NCBI GenBank assembly: GCA_050291245.1
Contig: JBNKJP010000022.1
Span: forward strand, 255,555-319,554
Direction of reading: 5' to 3'
DNA length: 64,000 bases
Source: Thiodiazotropha sp050291245
Lineage (GTDB): Bacteria > Pseudomonadota > Gammaproteobacteria > Chromatiales > Chromatiaceae
Positions 1 through 9,060 of this stretch are shown in pieces. Each line of letters starts with the position of its first letter. The stretch's first letter is position 1. Below the pieces are notes generated by a model. It saw only the letters and a program-made list of their open reading frames with translations, was not told the origin of the DNA and made no database searches. The position numbers were made by a program, and so were the translations under genes.

Positions 1-1
1 T

Positions 2-280
2 TTCCTTGCCAACCGGGGCAAAGGGCTGGGTATACGCCTTGGGGTTCGGACCTCGGGGTGTTCCGGGATGGCCTATGAGATAGAATTCGTGGACGAGATC
101 CGCGAGGACGATCAGGTTTTCGAAGACCGGGGCGTGAAGGTCGTCATAGACGCCAAAAGCCTGGTCTATCTCGACGGTACCGAGGTTGACTATGCCCGGG
201 AAGGACTCAACGAGGGATTCAAATTCAATAATCCCAACGCCAAGAGCGCCTGTGGTTGCGGCGAGAGTTTCGGGGTTTGA
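2..280 (+). CDS. iscA: Iron-sulfur cluster assembly protein IscA, 5' truncated
   Basis: A-type Fe-S carrier protein that takes part in building and delivering clusters, mainly [4Fe-4S], to apoproteins. The reading frame is open from base 2 and runs into the window from the left, so the N-terminus is missing; an internal ATG at 68 is not the start, because the residues before it (ending RTSGCSGMAY) are conserved in the family. The three family cysteines are visible: one in SGCSG and two in CGCGESF near the C-terminus. It is followed by hscB, hscA, fdx and iscX, the usual gammaproteobacterial isc order, so iscRSU probably lie just outside. Identification is secure. Confidence 0.95.
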   Translation, partial: FLANRGKGLGIRLGVRTSGCSGMAYEIEFVDEIREDDQVFEDRGVKVVIDAKSLVYLDGTEVDYAREGLNEGFKFNNPNAKSACGCGESFGV

Positions 281-304
281 CACTTCATCAATCAAGGGTA
301 AGGG

Positions 305-332
305 ACGGCTGCCACTAGGCGGCCGTTTTTTT
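305..332 (+). terminator. Terminator-like hairpin between iscA and hscB
   Basis: Nine-base arms (acggctgcc at 305-313 and ggcggccgt at 318-326, one G-U pair) around a 4-base loop, followed by a run of seven T. It ends only about five bases before the hscB start codon, so it would sit where a ribosome binding site is normally found. It may act as an attenuator that lowers hscBA-fdx relative to iscRSUA. Confidence 0.6.
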
Positions 333-336
333 CGAT

Positions 337-885
337 ATGCTGGATTTTTCGAAAAATTACTTTGATCTGTTTGGCCTGCCGATAGGCTACATCGTGGACA
401 GCAGCTCCCTGGCGGACCGATATCGCGACCTCCAGCGGGTGGTCCATCCGGATCGTTACGCGAATGCCACGGAACAGGAACGGCGCCTCTCCGTGCAGGG
501 CGCCTCATTGATCAACCAGGCGTTCGAGACCCTCAAGGATCCGGTTGCCCGGGCGGCCTATCTGCTTTCGCTGCACGGTGTCGAGATGGACTCACTGAAC
601 GAGTCGACCCAGGACATGGCGTTTCTCATGCAACAGATGGAGTTGCGCGAGGAACTCGAGAACCTGGTCAATCAGTCCGGACCCTATGAGGCGGTACTCG
701 ACCTGAGCAATCGGATTCGCAAGCAGATTACCGACCTGGTGGCGCAGATGGCAGTGCTGTTCGAACGGCCCACCGCGGAACAGCTCGAAGATGCCCGGGA
801 GATTCTGCGAAAAATGCGCTTTCTGCAAAAGCTCCGCACTGAAGTGGAACTGGCGGAAGCCGATTTGGAAGATAAATTTAACTAG
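337..885 (+). CDS. hscB: Fe-S co-chaperone HscB (J-domain protein)
   Basis: J-domain co-chaperone that brings IscU to HscA and stimulates its ATPase during Fe-S cluster transfer. At 182 residues it is close to the family's usual ~170. The N-terminus NYFDLFGLP and the J-domain signature HPD (in VVHPDRYAN, near residue 37) are visible, and the C-terminal part is the helical IscU-binding domain. The start at 337 fits the family N-terminus, but no Shine-Dalgarno is visible because a terminator-like hairpin occupies that position. It lies between iscA and hscA on the same strand. Confidence 0.96.
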   Translation: MLDFSKNYFDLFGLPIGYIVDSSSLADRYRDLQRVVHPDRYANATEQERRLSVQGASLINQAFETLKDPVARAAYLLSLHGVEMDSLNESTQDMAFLMQQMELREELENLVNQSGPYEAVLDLSNRIRKQITDLVAQMAVLFERPTAEQLEDAREILRKMRFLQKLRTEVELAEADLEDKFN

Positions 886-955
886 CGCCTGTTACTCGCC
901 GCTGGCAAAAGGGAGCGAAGGCGCGGCAGGCCAATAAGACGAGGTAGACGACGCG

Positions 956-2824
956 ATGGCGCTTCTTCAGATCGCCGAGCCGGGACAGACCCAGGCGCCA
1001 CATCAACACCGACTGTCCGCGGGTATCGATCTCGGTACCACCAATTCCCTGGTGGCCTGTGTTCGCAGTGGCCAGGCCGAGACCCTCCCCGACGACCAGG
1101 GTCGGCATCTGCTACCCTCAGTGGTTCAGTACCTCGAGTCCGGCATCCGCGTCGGTCACGGGGCCAAGCAGACCGAGGTTGAGGATCCCCTCAACACCAT
1201 CTCCTCGGTGAAACGACTGATCGGCCGGGGGGTTGAGGAGATCAAGACCCTGGGCTCTCAGCTGCCCTACGAGTTCGCCCAACCCGAGAGCCGGGTTCCG
1301 CGTATCAAGACCCGGATCGGTGACGTCTCCCCGATCGAAGTCTCGGCGGAGATACTTCGGCAGCTCTCCGAAAGGGCGGAAAACACCCTCGGCGGTCCCC
1401 TGCAGGGGGTGGTGATCACCGTGCCCGCCTATTTCGATGAGGCACAACGCCAGGCAACCAAGGATGCCGCCAAGCTGGCCGGGTTGCATGTGCTGCGGTT
1501 ATTGAACGAACCCACCGCCGCCGCGGTGGCCTATGGTCTCGACAAGGGCGCGGAGGGTGTTCACGCGATCTACGATCTGGGCGGTGGCACCTTCGATATC
1601 TCCATTCTCAGACTCAACAAAGGGGTCTTCGAAGTCATGGCCACGGGGGGCGATTCCGCCCTGGGCGGTGACGACTTCGACCGGGCCGTGGCTGCGTGGA
1701 TCATGCAGCAGGCCGGGATACCGGAGGATACGGGACAGGCCATGATCAAACGCCTGATCCGGGCCGGTTGCGAGGCCAAGGAGGCGCTCACTGACAAGCC
1801 CGTAACCGATATTGTGGTCAGTCTGGAAGATGCCTCCGAATGGCGTGGTAGCCTGGATCGGACACAGTTTCACGCACTCATCGATCCTCTGGTGAAAAAG
1901 AGCCTGATGGCCTGTCGCCGCACCCTGCGGGATGCGGGGGTCGCCCCGGAAGAGATTCAGGATGTGGTGATGGTGGGTGGCTCGACCCGAGTGCCCCGGG
2001 TGCGGGAAATGGTGGGAGAACTCTTCGCCACCGAACCCCTGGTGGACATCGACCCGGACCGGGTGGTCGCCGTGGGCGCGGCGATCCAGGCGGATATCCT
2101 GGTGGGCAACAAGCCCGGGGATGAGATGCTGCTGCTGGACGTGATTCCCCTCTCTCTGGGTATCGAAACCATGGGTGGGCTGACGGAAAAGCTGATCAAT
2201 CGCAATACCACCATTCCGGTGGCCCGGGCCCAGGAGTTCACCACCTTCAAGGACGGTCAGACCGCGATGGCGATCCATGTGGTGCAGGGCGAGCGGGAGC
2301 TGGTTTCCGATTGCCGCTCTCTGGCGCGTTTCGAATTGCGCGGGATTCCTCCGATGGTGGCGGGCGCCGCGCGCATCCGGGTAACCTTCGCGGTGGACGC
2401 GGATGGTTTGCTGAGCGTCAGCGCGATTGAACAGAGCAGTGGCGTACAGGCCCATATCGAGGTCAAACCCTCCTATGGCCTGACCGATCAGGAGATCGAA
2501 ACCATGCTGCGCGACTCCATCGCCCACGCCGGCGAGGACAAGCTGGCACGCAATCTGAGGGAGCAGCAGGTCGAGGCGGAACGGGTCGTCGAGGCCCTGG
2601 TCAGCGCCTTGGCGGAGGATGGGGATCGTCTGCTGGATGCGGCGGAACGCGCCCGGGTGGACCGGGCTCTGAATGATCTCAAGGCGGTGGTTGACGGGAC
2701 CGACCCGCAACAGATCAAGGCGCGCATCGCAGAGTTGGAAAAGACCTGTGGTTTTTATGTGGAACGCCGAATGAACCAGAGTATCCAACAGGCCATGTCC
2801 GGCCACAGCCTGGATGAATTTTGA
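956..2824 (+). CDS. hscA: Fe-S assembly Hsp70 chaperone HscA
   Basis: Specialised Hsp70 that binds the LPPVK motif of IscU and drives cluster release by ATP hydrolysis. At 622 residues it is full length. The nucleotide-binding domain begins with GIDLGTTNSLVACV near residue 23 and contains YDLGGGTFDIS, VVMVGGSTRVP and other Hsp70 signatures; the substrate-binding domain follows from about residue 390, with a short helical lid. It sits 70 bases after hscB and 12 bases before fdx. A GAGG-type site lies upstream of the ATG. Confidence 0.97.
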   Translation: MALLQIAEPGQTQAPHQHRLSAGIDLGTTNSLVACVRSGQAETLPDDQGRHLLPSVVQYLESGIRVGHGAKQTEVEDPLNTISSVKRLIGRGVEEIKTLGSQLPYEFAQPESRVPRIKTRIGDVSPIEVSAEILRQLSERAENTLGGPLQGVVITVPAYFDEAQRQATKDAAKLAGLHVLRLLNEPTAAAVAYGLDKGAEGVHAIYDLGGGTFDISILRLNKGVFEVMATGGDSALGGDDFDRAVAAWIMQQAGIPEDTGQAMIKRLIRAGCEAKEALTDKPVTDIVVSLEDASEWRGSLDRTQFHALIDPLVKKSLMACRRTLRDAGVAPEEIQDVVMVGGSTRVPRVREMVGELFATEPLVDIDPDRVVAVGAAIQADILVGNKPGDEMLLLDVIPLSLGIETMGGLTEKLINRNTTIPVARAQEFTTFKDGQTAMAIHVVQGERELVSDCRSLARFELRGIPPMVAGAARIRVTFAVDADGLLSVSAIEQSSGVQAHIEVKPSYGLTDQEIETMLRDSIAHAGEDKLARNLREQQVEAERVVEALVSALAEDGDRLLDAAERARVDRALNDLKAVVDGTDPQQIKARIAELEKTCGFYVERRMNQSIQQAMSGHSLDEF

Positions 2825-2836
2825 CAGAGACAGCGC

Positions 2837-3175
2837 ATGACACGAGTTATCTTTCTGCCCCATGAAGAGATCTGCCCGGAAGGTGCGGTGATTGATGTCG
2901 AACCGGGCACCACCCTGTGTGACGCGGCACTGCAGAACGGCATCGAGATCGAGCATGCCTGCGAAAAATCCTGCGCCTGCACCACCTGCCATGTGATCGT
3001 TCGGGAGGGATTTGATTCTCTCGACGAGGCCGACGAAATGGAAGAGGATATGCTCGACAAGGCCTGGGGACTGGAGCCGGAATCCCGTCTGAGCTGTCAG
3101 GCGAAGGTCGGAGAGGTGGATCTCGTGGTCGAGATTCCCAAGTACACAATCAATATGGTGTCAGAGCATCACTGA
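2837..3175 (+). CDS. fdx: Isc-type [2Fe-2S] ferredoxin
   Basis: Adrenodoxin-like [2Fe-2S] ferredoxin that supplies electrons for cluster assembly on IscU. At 112 residues it has normal length. The ligand pattern Cx5CxxC is present as C42, C48 and C51 with the fourth ligand C87 (SRLSCQAKV), the same positions as in the E. coli protein; the extra C46 is also common in this group. It lies 12 bases after hscA and 9 bases before iscX, consistent with one transcript. Confidence 0.96.
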   Translation: MTRVIFLPHEEICPEGAVIDVEPGTTLCDAALQNGIEIEHACEKSCACTTCHVIVREGFDSLDEADEMEEDMLDKAWGLEPESRLSCQAKVGEVDLVVEIPKYTINMVSEHH

Positions 3176-3184
3176 GAGGTTGGC

Positions 3185-3385
3185 ATGGGATTGAAATGGG
3201 TCGACAGCATCAATATTGCGATTGAACTCGATGAGGCGTATCCGGATGTGGATCCCCGCACCGTCAACTTCGTCGACCTGCGCAACTGGGTGATGGCCCT
3301 GGAGGACTTTGACGATGAACCCGAACACTCGGGTGAAAAGATTCTCGAAGCCATCCAGTCGGCCTGGATCGAAGAGCGGGAGTGA
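3185..3385 (+). CDS. iscX: Fe-S assembly protein IscX
   Basis: Small acidic protein (66 residues) that binds IscS and iron and modulates cluster assembly. The family features are clear: a winged-helix-like fold rich in Asp/Glu with LDEAYPD near residue 17 and VNFVDLRNWVMAL following. It is the last gene of the isc operon here, 9 bases after fdx with an AGAGG site upstream of the ATG. Confidence 0.94.
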   Translation: MGLKWVDSINIAIELDEAYPDVDPRTVNFVDLRNWVMALEDFDDEPEHSGEKILEAIQSAWIEERE

Positions 3386-3429
3386 TGCCCGGGTTCCACT
3401 TAACCCAATAGTCACTTCAACACGCTGAC

Positions 3430-3957
3430 ATGGAAAGAAAGGAAACCAAGGTCTCACCCACTCCGGGACGGCGCGTGCTACGCTGGGCGTCCGAGCTCCT
3501 GGGGTTGTTACTGGTTCTGTTCCTGGTTCATCTCTGGCAAACTCGTGATCTGGTGGTTGGCGATGCGCCAGCTCTGGTGGGGGAGACTCTGGCAGGGGAA
3601 AACTTCGATCTGTCAGCCGTCGGGAACAGACCGGTATTGATCCATTTCTGGGCCACCTGGTGTCCGGTTTGTGGCGTTGAGGCGGACAGTATCGACAGTC
3701 TGTCACAGGCGTATCCGGTGATCACCGTAGCCATGCAGTCGGGTTCGGCCCGGGAAGTTCGTGAACATCTGCAGGCCCATGATCTGGGTTTCAACACCAT
3801 CAATGATGCCGATGGGCGTATCGCCACTGACTGGCACGTGAAAGGTCTGCCCACCAGCTATATCGTGGACAAGGATATGAAGATCCGGTTTGTTACCGTA
3901 GGCTACACACCCGAACTGACACTGCGGTTACGCCTATGGCTTTCGGAACACTCCTGA
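3430..3957 (+). CDS. Membrane-anchored thioredoxin-like protein (ScsD/TlpA type)
   Basis: Probable envelope thiol-disulfide oxidoreductase. The 175-residue protein has one N-terminal membrane helix (about residues 20-36) that would place the thioredoxin fold in the periplasm, then the active site WCPVC with C78 and C81 and a cis-proline region GLPTSYIVD near residue 140. It resembles the ScsD/TlpA branch of the redoxin family. The real substrate cannot be read from the sequence. It stands between iscX and an OmpA-like lipoprotein, whose start lies 20 bases downstream. Confidence 0.85.
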   Translation: MERKETKVSPTPGRRVLRWASELLGLLLVLFLVHLWQTRDLVVGDAPALVGETLAGENFDLSAVGNRPVLIHFWATWCPVCGVEADSIDSLSQAYPVITVAMQSGSAREVREHLQAHDLGFNTINDADGRIATDWHVKGLPTSYIVDKDMKIRFVTVGYTPELTLRLRLWLSEHS

Positions 3958-3977
3958 ATCGCGAGGAGATCTGTGTT

Positions 3978-5369
3978 ATGTCATCGTTGTTGAGATGGGT
4001 GACTTTGCTGGTGCTCGGCCTGTCGTTTTGGGGCTGCACCACCGTGCCCACCCTCTCCGAGCATCAGGTCATCGAAGAGTATGATGAGATTTCGGCTTTC
4101 AAGGGACGTTTGAGCGAGGATCTGGCCAAGGGTCGGTTCGACCTGGCGCCCAAGGGGTTTGCCCGCTCCCAGGAGATCCTGTTGCAGGCGATCTCCCTCG
4201 GACGTACCCGTAATAACGAGAAGGTGGCCAAGACCCTGGAGGAAGGCTGGCGGGTGATCAGTAAGGCCGAGGCGGATGCCAATGTATCCAAGGCCCTGAT
4301 GCGCGAAGTGCTGGAAGCCCGAAGTCTGGCCATAGAAGCCGGAGCCGATACCCTGCAGGAAGAACGATTCAAGGCGCTGGATAACAAGCTGCGCACCGCC
4401 TCCCAACTGGTGGAAGAGGGCGATCCGGAGGCCGCCAAGAAATGGCGTCCGGAGATGCTCGAAGGCTACTCCCAGATTGAACTGGAGGCCCTCAAGCAGG
4501 AGGCGACGGAGAATGCCCGCAAGGATATCCAAACGGCGGAGCAGAACGAGGCGGATGAATACGCACCCAAGACGCTGAAACGGGCCAATGACGAGCTGAC
4601 ACTCGCCATTGCCGTGCTCGAAACCAATCGCAGTCAGCGGGAAAAGGCCAGGAATCATGCCCTGCAGGCCAGCAAACTGGCCCGACGCAGCATCGAAATC
4701 ACCGAATTGATCAAGGATTTCGACAGCCGGAAGTTTACCCCGGAGGATATTCTGCTCTGGTATCAGAATCAGCTCAATCAGATCAATGAACCCCTATCCG
4801 AAGAACTGCCCTTCGATCAACCCAACCACGAAGTGGTGCAGATCCTCCGCGATAAACTCAAACACTATGTAACCATGCAACGTACCGAATTGGCGACACG
4901 GATCGATCTGGAGACCCGCCTGGCAACCATGGAGCGGCAGAACCGTGAGGCCCAGGAGCGCTTCGACAAGATCCAGCGGCTGTTCTCGCCCTACGAAGCC
5001 AATGTCTACCGGCAGGGTCACAATGTCCTGCTGGAACTGCATGCCTTCAACTTTCCCAGCGGTGGCGCGGATATCCAGGCGGAAAATTTCGTCCTGCTGG
5101 ATAAAATCATCACGGCGGTGAACACCTTTCCCAACCCCAATGTCGTGGTCTCGGGACATACCGATTCGGTTGGCAGTGCCGAAGCAAACCTGACATTATC
5201 CCAACAACGAGCCGAGACCGTTGCCTCTTTTCTGGAGAAGCTCGGGGGTGTGAAACGTACCCGCCTGACGGCTATCGGTTATGGTGAAACCCGCCCTGTG
5301 GCCAACAACGAAACGGAAGAGGGACGCAAGACCAATCGACGTATCGAGGTATTGATAATCAATGAATAG
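3978..5369 (+). CDS. OmpA-family protein with N-terminal helical region
   Basis: Envelope protein with a peptidoglycan-binding OmpA C-terminal domain (last ~115 residues: GHTDSVGSAEANLTLS, then NRRIEVLI, including the Asp and Arg expected to hold diaminopimelate). The N-terminus (hydrophobic segment ending LSFWGCTT) looks like a lipoprotein signal, though the lipobox is imperfect. The middle (~residues 30-320) is charged and helical, in the style of DUF4398-containing lipoproteins. I chose 3978 over 3936 because GAGGAG lies nine bases before it and because it begins a clean signal sequence. It overlaps korA by eight bases. Confidence 0.85.
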   Translation: MSSLLRWVTLLVLGLSFWGCTTVPTLSEHQVIEEYDEISAFKGRLSEDLAKGRFDLAPKGFARSQEILLQAISLGRTRNNEKVAKTLEEGWRVISKAEADANVSKALMREVLEARSLAIEAGADTLQEERFKALDNKLRTASQLVEEGDPEAAKKWRPEMLEGYSQIELEALKQEATENARKDIQTAEQNEADEYAPKTLKRANDELTLAIAVLETNRSQREKARNHALQASKLARRSIEITELIKDFDSRKFTPEDILLWYQNQLNQINEPLSEELPFDQPNHEVVQILRDKLKHYVTMQRTELATRIDLETRLATMERQNREAQERFDKIQRLFSPYEANVYRQGHNVLLELHAFNFPSGGADIQAENFVLLDKIITAVNTFPNPNVVVSGHTDSVGSAEANLTLSQQRAETVASFLEKLGGVKRTRLTAIGYGETRPVANNETEEGRKTNRRIEVLIINE

Positions 5370-7074
5370 TCCCCAAGAACCCAGGTTATCATACGCCGTC
5401 GCGGTCACCGGATCCGGCGGCAGCGGGGCGGTAACCACCGGGCGGATCCTTCTGGAGGCGGCGGCTCACAGCGGCTTCCAGGGAATGATGACCCGTTCAG
5501 CGGGACCCCAGATACGCGGTGGTGAATCCGCCTCGATGATCCGGTTCGGAGTTGCCCCGGTGGAGTGCATGGGGGATGAATACGATCTTCTGGTGGCCCT
5601 CGACTGGCTGAATATCGAACGCTTCGCGGATGAGATTCCTCTCGGCGATAAAAGTCTGATTCTCTACGATCCCAAGGCAGGGGAGGTGCCCGCTCTATTG
5701 CGCAGCAACGGCGCGGAGGTGCGCGAAGCCCCCTTCAAGATCCTGGCTTCCGGGCTACCGGAGGGACGTGTCAACATGGTCGCCCTGGGCGCCGCCGCGG
5801 TGGTTTGCGGTCTCTCCCTGGATGCCATGAAAGCGGGTGTCCGGAAGGTGCTTTCCAACAAAGGCGACCAGGTTCTCGAGAATGCACTGCATGCCGTGGA
5901 GCTGGGGTACAACCATGACCGGCATCCACAGATCGAGCTGGCAGCACCCGATAAGCAGGTCAACCGCTGGAGTATCACCGGTAATCAGGCTTGTGGCCTG
6001 GGTGCACTGCGCGGCGGCATCCGGTTTGTCGCGGCCTATCCGATTACCCCGGCCAGCGAGATTCTGGAGTGGCTGGCGCCGCGTCTGGAAAAGGTGGGAG
6101 GTTCCCTGCTACAGGCAGAAGACGAACTGGCGTCGGTTAATATGATCATCGGTGCGTCTTTCGGGGGTATACCGTCCCTGACGGCCACATCCGGTCCCGG
6201 TCTGAGTTTGATGGTGGAAGGCCTGGGTCTGGCACTGGTAAGCGAAACCCCGGTCACCGTGATCAATGTGATGCGTGGTGGTCCTTCCACCGGTATCCCC
6301 ACCAAGTCCGAGCAATCCGATCTGAATCAGGCACTGTACGGTCTGCATGGGGATGCGCCTCATCTGGTACTGGCGCCGTTGTCGATCCGCGATGCGGTAT
6401 TTACCACCCAATGGGCGGTTCAATTAGCGGAACATCTGCAGACGGTTGCACTGGTGCTCTCCGATCAGTCTTTGGGACAATCCCAGGCCATCATCGAGGC
6501 CACTGAAGCGGCCGACCTGCCCCTCGCACGAAAGGTCGAAACCCAGCCGGATGCGGATTACCACCGTTACCAGGAGAGTCCGGATCATGTCTCACCCATG
6601 ACCCTGCCGGGTACCCCCTGTGGCATGTATACCGCCGATGGATTGGAACACAACACCCGGGGAACACCCTCGAGCATGGCCGTGGACCATCGGGAACAGT
6701 TGAACAAAAGGCTGCACAAATTGATCGACTTCGATTTCGGTGCGGAGTGGGCGGAGATCTCGGGTGACGGCAAGGTCTGCCTGATTACCTGGGGTTCCAG
6801 TTGCGGCGCGGTCAAGGAAGCCGCGCAACGACTTCGCGAGGCCGGGCAGTCGATTAAAGTGATTGCATTAAGGCTGCTTGCACCTCTGCAGAAATCCGCG
6901 CTTCAACAGGCCTTGAAGGGAGTGGAGCAAGTTGTGGTCGTGGAGCAGAATCATGGGGGGCAGCTTTACCACTATCTGCATTCCGAAGAAGTCCTGCCCC
7001 CTCATGCCGTCTCTTTAGCACAACCGGGACCCTTGCCCATACGCCCGGGCCGGATTGTGAGGGAATTGGAATAA
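5362..7074 (+). CDS. korA: 2-oxoacid:acceptor oxidoreductase, fused gamma-alpha subunit
   Basis: Large subunit of a CoA-dependent 2-oxoacid:ferredoxin oxidoreductase, probably 2-oxoglutarate (korA/korB type), which makes or uses acyl-CoA with a low-potential carrier. The 570 residues comprise a gamma domain (residues ~8-180, beginning VTGSGGSGAVTTGRI) and an alpha/pyrimidine-binding domain (GNQACGLGALRGG, AAYPITPASEI, then a C-terminal domain). The beta subunit that should be adjacent starts 2.2 kb downstream; two reversed genes and a repeat lie between. Substrate (2-oxoglutarate, pyruvate or branched-chain acids) is not settled by sequence alone. Confidence 0.9.
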   Translation: MNSPQEPRLSYAVAVTGSGGSGAVTTGRILLEAAAHSGFQGMMTRSAGPQIRGGESASMIRFGVAPVECMGDEYDLLVALDWLNIERFADEIPLGDKSLILYDPKAGEVPALLRSNGAEVREAPFKILASGLPEGRVNMVALGAAAVVCGLSLDAMKAGVRKVLSNKGDQVLENALHAVELGYNHDRHPQIELAAPDKQVNRWSITGNQACGLGALRGGIRFVAAYPITPASEILEWLAPRLEKVGGSLLQAEDELASVNMIIGASFGGIPSLTATSGPGLSLMVEGLGLALVSETPVTVINVMRGGPSTGIPTKSEQSDLNQALYGLHGDAPHLVLAPLSIRDAVFTTQWAVQLAEHLQTVALVLSDQSLGQSQAIIEATEAADLPLARKVETQPDADYHRYQESPDHVSPMTLPGTPCGMYTADGLEHNTRGTPSSMAVDHREQLNKRLHKLIDFDFGAEWAEISGDGKVCLITWGSSCGAVKEAAQRLREAGQSIKVIALRLLAPLQKSALQQALKGVEQVVVVEQNHGGQLYHYLHSEEVLPPHAVSLAQPGPLPIRPGRIVRELE

Positions 7075-7220
7075 GATGCGAGTGGCGCTTCGTGACCTTC
7101 GTGCTCTTAGCGGGCTATGTGATTGAAATGTTCAAGAGAAAATTAGCGGCAAATATCGTCTCTGTGCAGTCGAATGGGTGCATGGATGCACTGTTTACGA
7201 CCCTTCCAAGTAACTCAACG

Positions 7221-7325
7221 CATTCCCATGCTCTGCGTGGGAATGCCTACTAAGCTTGTTGTGACGATCAGCCTTGCTGAGTGATTCGTACCCCAGTCTG
7301 CGTTCCCACGCGGAGCGTGGGAACG
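7221..7325. repeat. 105-bp palindrome doublet, copy 1
   Basis: Two 25-base palindromes of the form CGTTCCCACGC..GCGTGGGAACG (7221-7245, slightly diverged, and 7301-7325) enclose a ~55-base spacer. A second element of the same length and clearly similar spacer lies in the opposite orientation at 54916-55020. The arrangement resembles REP doublets (REPIN). The rest of the 7075-7420 gap shows no gene. Confidence 0.85.
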
Positions 7326-7420
7326 AGAAAAAAAGACTCCGATTCGACCGCTTGCGATTAAGCCCAGGTGGTTCGGCGGTTGCCACTTACGATGAACTTA
7401 TCCATTAATCACTGGATAGA

Positions 7421-8164
7421 TCAGCTCAAGGTCAGGCTCCCGTCCTGGGCAATGTGGAGCTTTTCGATATCCAGTTTGAAACTGCTGAAGTAGAGCTGTT
7501 TGGCAATCTCCCGGATGGTGTTGATCGTGTTCTGATCCTGGGTCTGTTTCAGGGTGTCGGCAAACATCGCCATCCAGTTGCCGGTCATGGCGAGGTACTC
7601 GTAGAGTTTTTGGCGTTGTTTCTGAGTGCCATTGTTGAGGATCGTGTTCATGGTGTCATTATTGGCAAAGACCTGACGAATCTGGCTGTGCAGCACAGGA
7701 ATTTTTTCATCCGGTATTTCCGCGCCGCCGTTGTAGGCGGACCAGGCACCGTAGAGGAAGGAGGCTACGGCGGTGGCCAGATCTCCATTCGGGACACCCG
7801 CCGCCTTTTCGATGCGCTGCTGGATGTAGAGGGCGATGTTGAAGATCTTGGCCATATTGGCCCGGTTCTGTTCGGGGAAGGCGTTCGACAGTTCGGTGGC
7901 CGAGGTCGAGACATTACCCGCGGCATTGACCAGTTCCTCCTGGGTGATGGTACTGATCTCGCGGGCGAAGGCCTTTCCCGAGTCCTCCGAACCGGAGTGG
8001 GTGGCCATGCCCTGGGCGGATTCCGCCAGCATTCTGTCCAGGCCTTCGATGGCAAAAGCCGGCATCGGCAGTTGTCCATTGCCCGGGGCACAGTTGATCA
8101 AGGTTGAAAAGGTGGACAGGGAGACGGTGAGCACGATCCGTGCAATAAACTTCCGGGTGTTCAT
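7421..8164 (-). CDS. Secreted protein of unknown function, paralogue of upstream gene
   Basis: A 247-residue protein with an N-terminal signal-like segment (residues ~8-26, ending INCAP, which could be a lipoprotein site) followed by a mostly helical domain. It is clearly related to the preceding gene at 8183-8821: both contain FNI..Y.QQR, FLYG.WS.YN, KRQ.LYE...M.GNW and a C-terminal LDIEKLHIAQDGSL-like tail. A few motifs recall the DUF6683-type family, but I do not firmly recognise it. It is second in a two-gene reversed unit, 18 bases after the first gene, lying between korA and korB. Confidence 0.75.
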   Translation of the reverse strand: MNTRKFIARIVLTVSLSTFSTLINCAPGNGQLPMPAFAIEGLDRMLAESAQGMATHSGSEDSGKAFAREISTITQEELVNAAGNVSTSATELSNAFPEQNRANMAKIFNIALYIQQRIEKAAGVPNGDLATAVASFLYGAWSAYNGGAEIPDEKIPVLHSQIRQVFANNDTMNTILNNGTQKQRQKLYEYLAMTGNWMAMFADTLKQTQDQNTINTIREIAKQLYFSSFKLDIEKLHIAQDGSLTLS

Positions 8165-8182
8165 GCGGATTCTCTATAATTT

Positions 8183-8821
8183 TTAGTGTTTCAGTGGGAT
8201 CAGCATCAAGTCGCCATCCTGGCTAATAACGATGGATTCGGGCTCGATCTTCAGGCTACGGGTAATAATCTCGCGGACCATGATCTTGACATTGTTCAAT
8301 GCGGTTTCGTCCGGTTGCGTACTGAGATGATGCTGAATCATCAATAACCAGTTGCCAACCATGGAGAAGGTTTCATAGAGGGATTGGCGTTTGCTCCGAG
8401 GGGAATCTTCATACACTTTCAGAAAATCCCCCCAGTCGGCCAGCACCGCATGGGTTGAAGTGATCAGTCGGGGAAAGGACTTGCCGGGTATCCGTTGTCC
8501 CGGATTATAGATTGACCAGATGCCATAGAGGAAAATCGCCAGGGCGCCGTTGATATCCTGTTTTGGGAGATTCTGAAACTCCTCGAAGCGCTGCTGCAGG
8601 TAGTGCCCGATGTTAAACAGATTCTCCATCTCCTTGCGGTGTGGCTGAGGCGCGTTGCGGGCCAGTTTCTCAGCGGTTGCGGATTTTTTCCGGATGGCGC
8701 GCTGAATCTCGATTTCGGAGAGTTCTTCGAGTAGGGATTCCGGGTCCTGGCAAGCCTTGACTTCTTTGTCGGAATGGCCGGTCGAGTGAGATGTGGAATC
8801 GGGAGAATGGCTTCTAATCAT
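8183..8821 (-). CDS. Protein of unknown function, paralogue of the 7421-8164 gene
   Basis: A 212-residue protein sharing a ~140-residue core with its downstream neighbour (FNIGHYLQQRFEE, AIFLYGIWSIYN, KRQSLYETFSMVGNW, then IEPESIVISQDGDL). Unlike the neighbour it has no obvious signal peptide; the first 50 residues are Ser/His/Glu-rich. GGAAGG lies five bases before the ATG. The pair looks like a tandem duplication in which only one copy kept, or gained, an export signal. Function unknown; no catalytic motif is seen. Confidence 0.75.
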   Translation of the reverse strand: MIRSHSPDSTSHSTGHSDKEVKACQDPESLLEELSEIEIQRAIRKKSATAEKLARNAPQPHRKEMENLFNIGHYLQQRFEEFQNLPKQDINGALAIFLYGIWSIYNPGQRIPGKSFPRLITSTHAVLADWGDFLKVYEDSPRSKRQSLYETFSMVGNWLLMIQHHLSTQPDETALNNVKIMVREIITRSLKIEPESIVISQDGDLMLIPLKH

Positions 8822-9060
8822 ATCTGCCTTCCGGGTTGGCTGTGGTGTTTATTCCTAATGCCTATTATGCCATTCCTGCCCGTAGAGAATATCAGGGATT
8901 ACCCCTATAGACCGAGTCGGAGCCGGTAATTCTGTTTTCACGGACAGGGTTGAACTAACATAGGTATGGTACACGGAATTGAATTCCTGTTATTGCGCAC
9001 GCGGTCACGTCGCGCAAAAAAGACCTTGGGTGGCGCTTACTTAACCTAAAAACCACCGTC

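Noticed and set aside
1499..2992. 497-residue minus-strand ORF over hscA and fdx
   Set aside because: Antisense to conserved hscA and fdx; low-complexity His/Gln-rich shadow translation.
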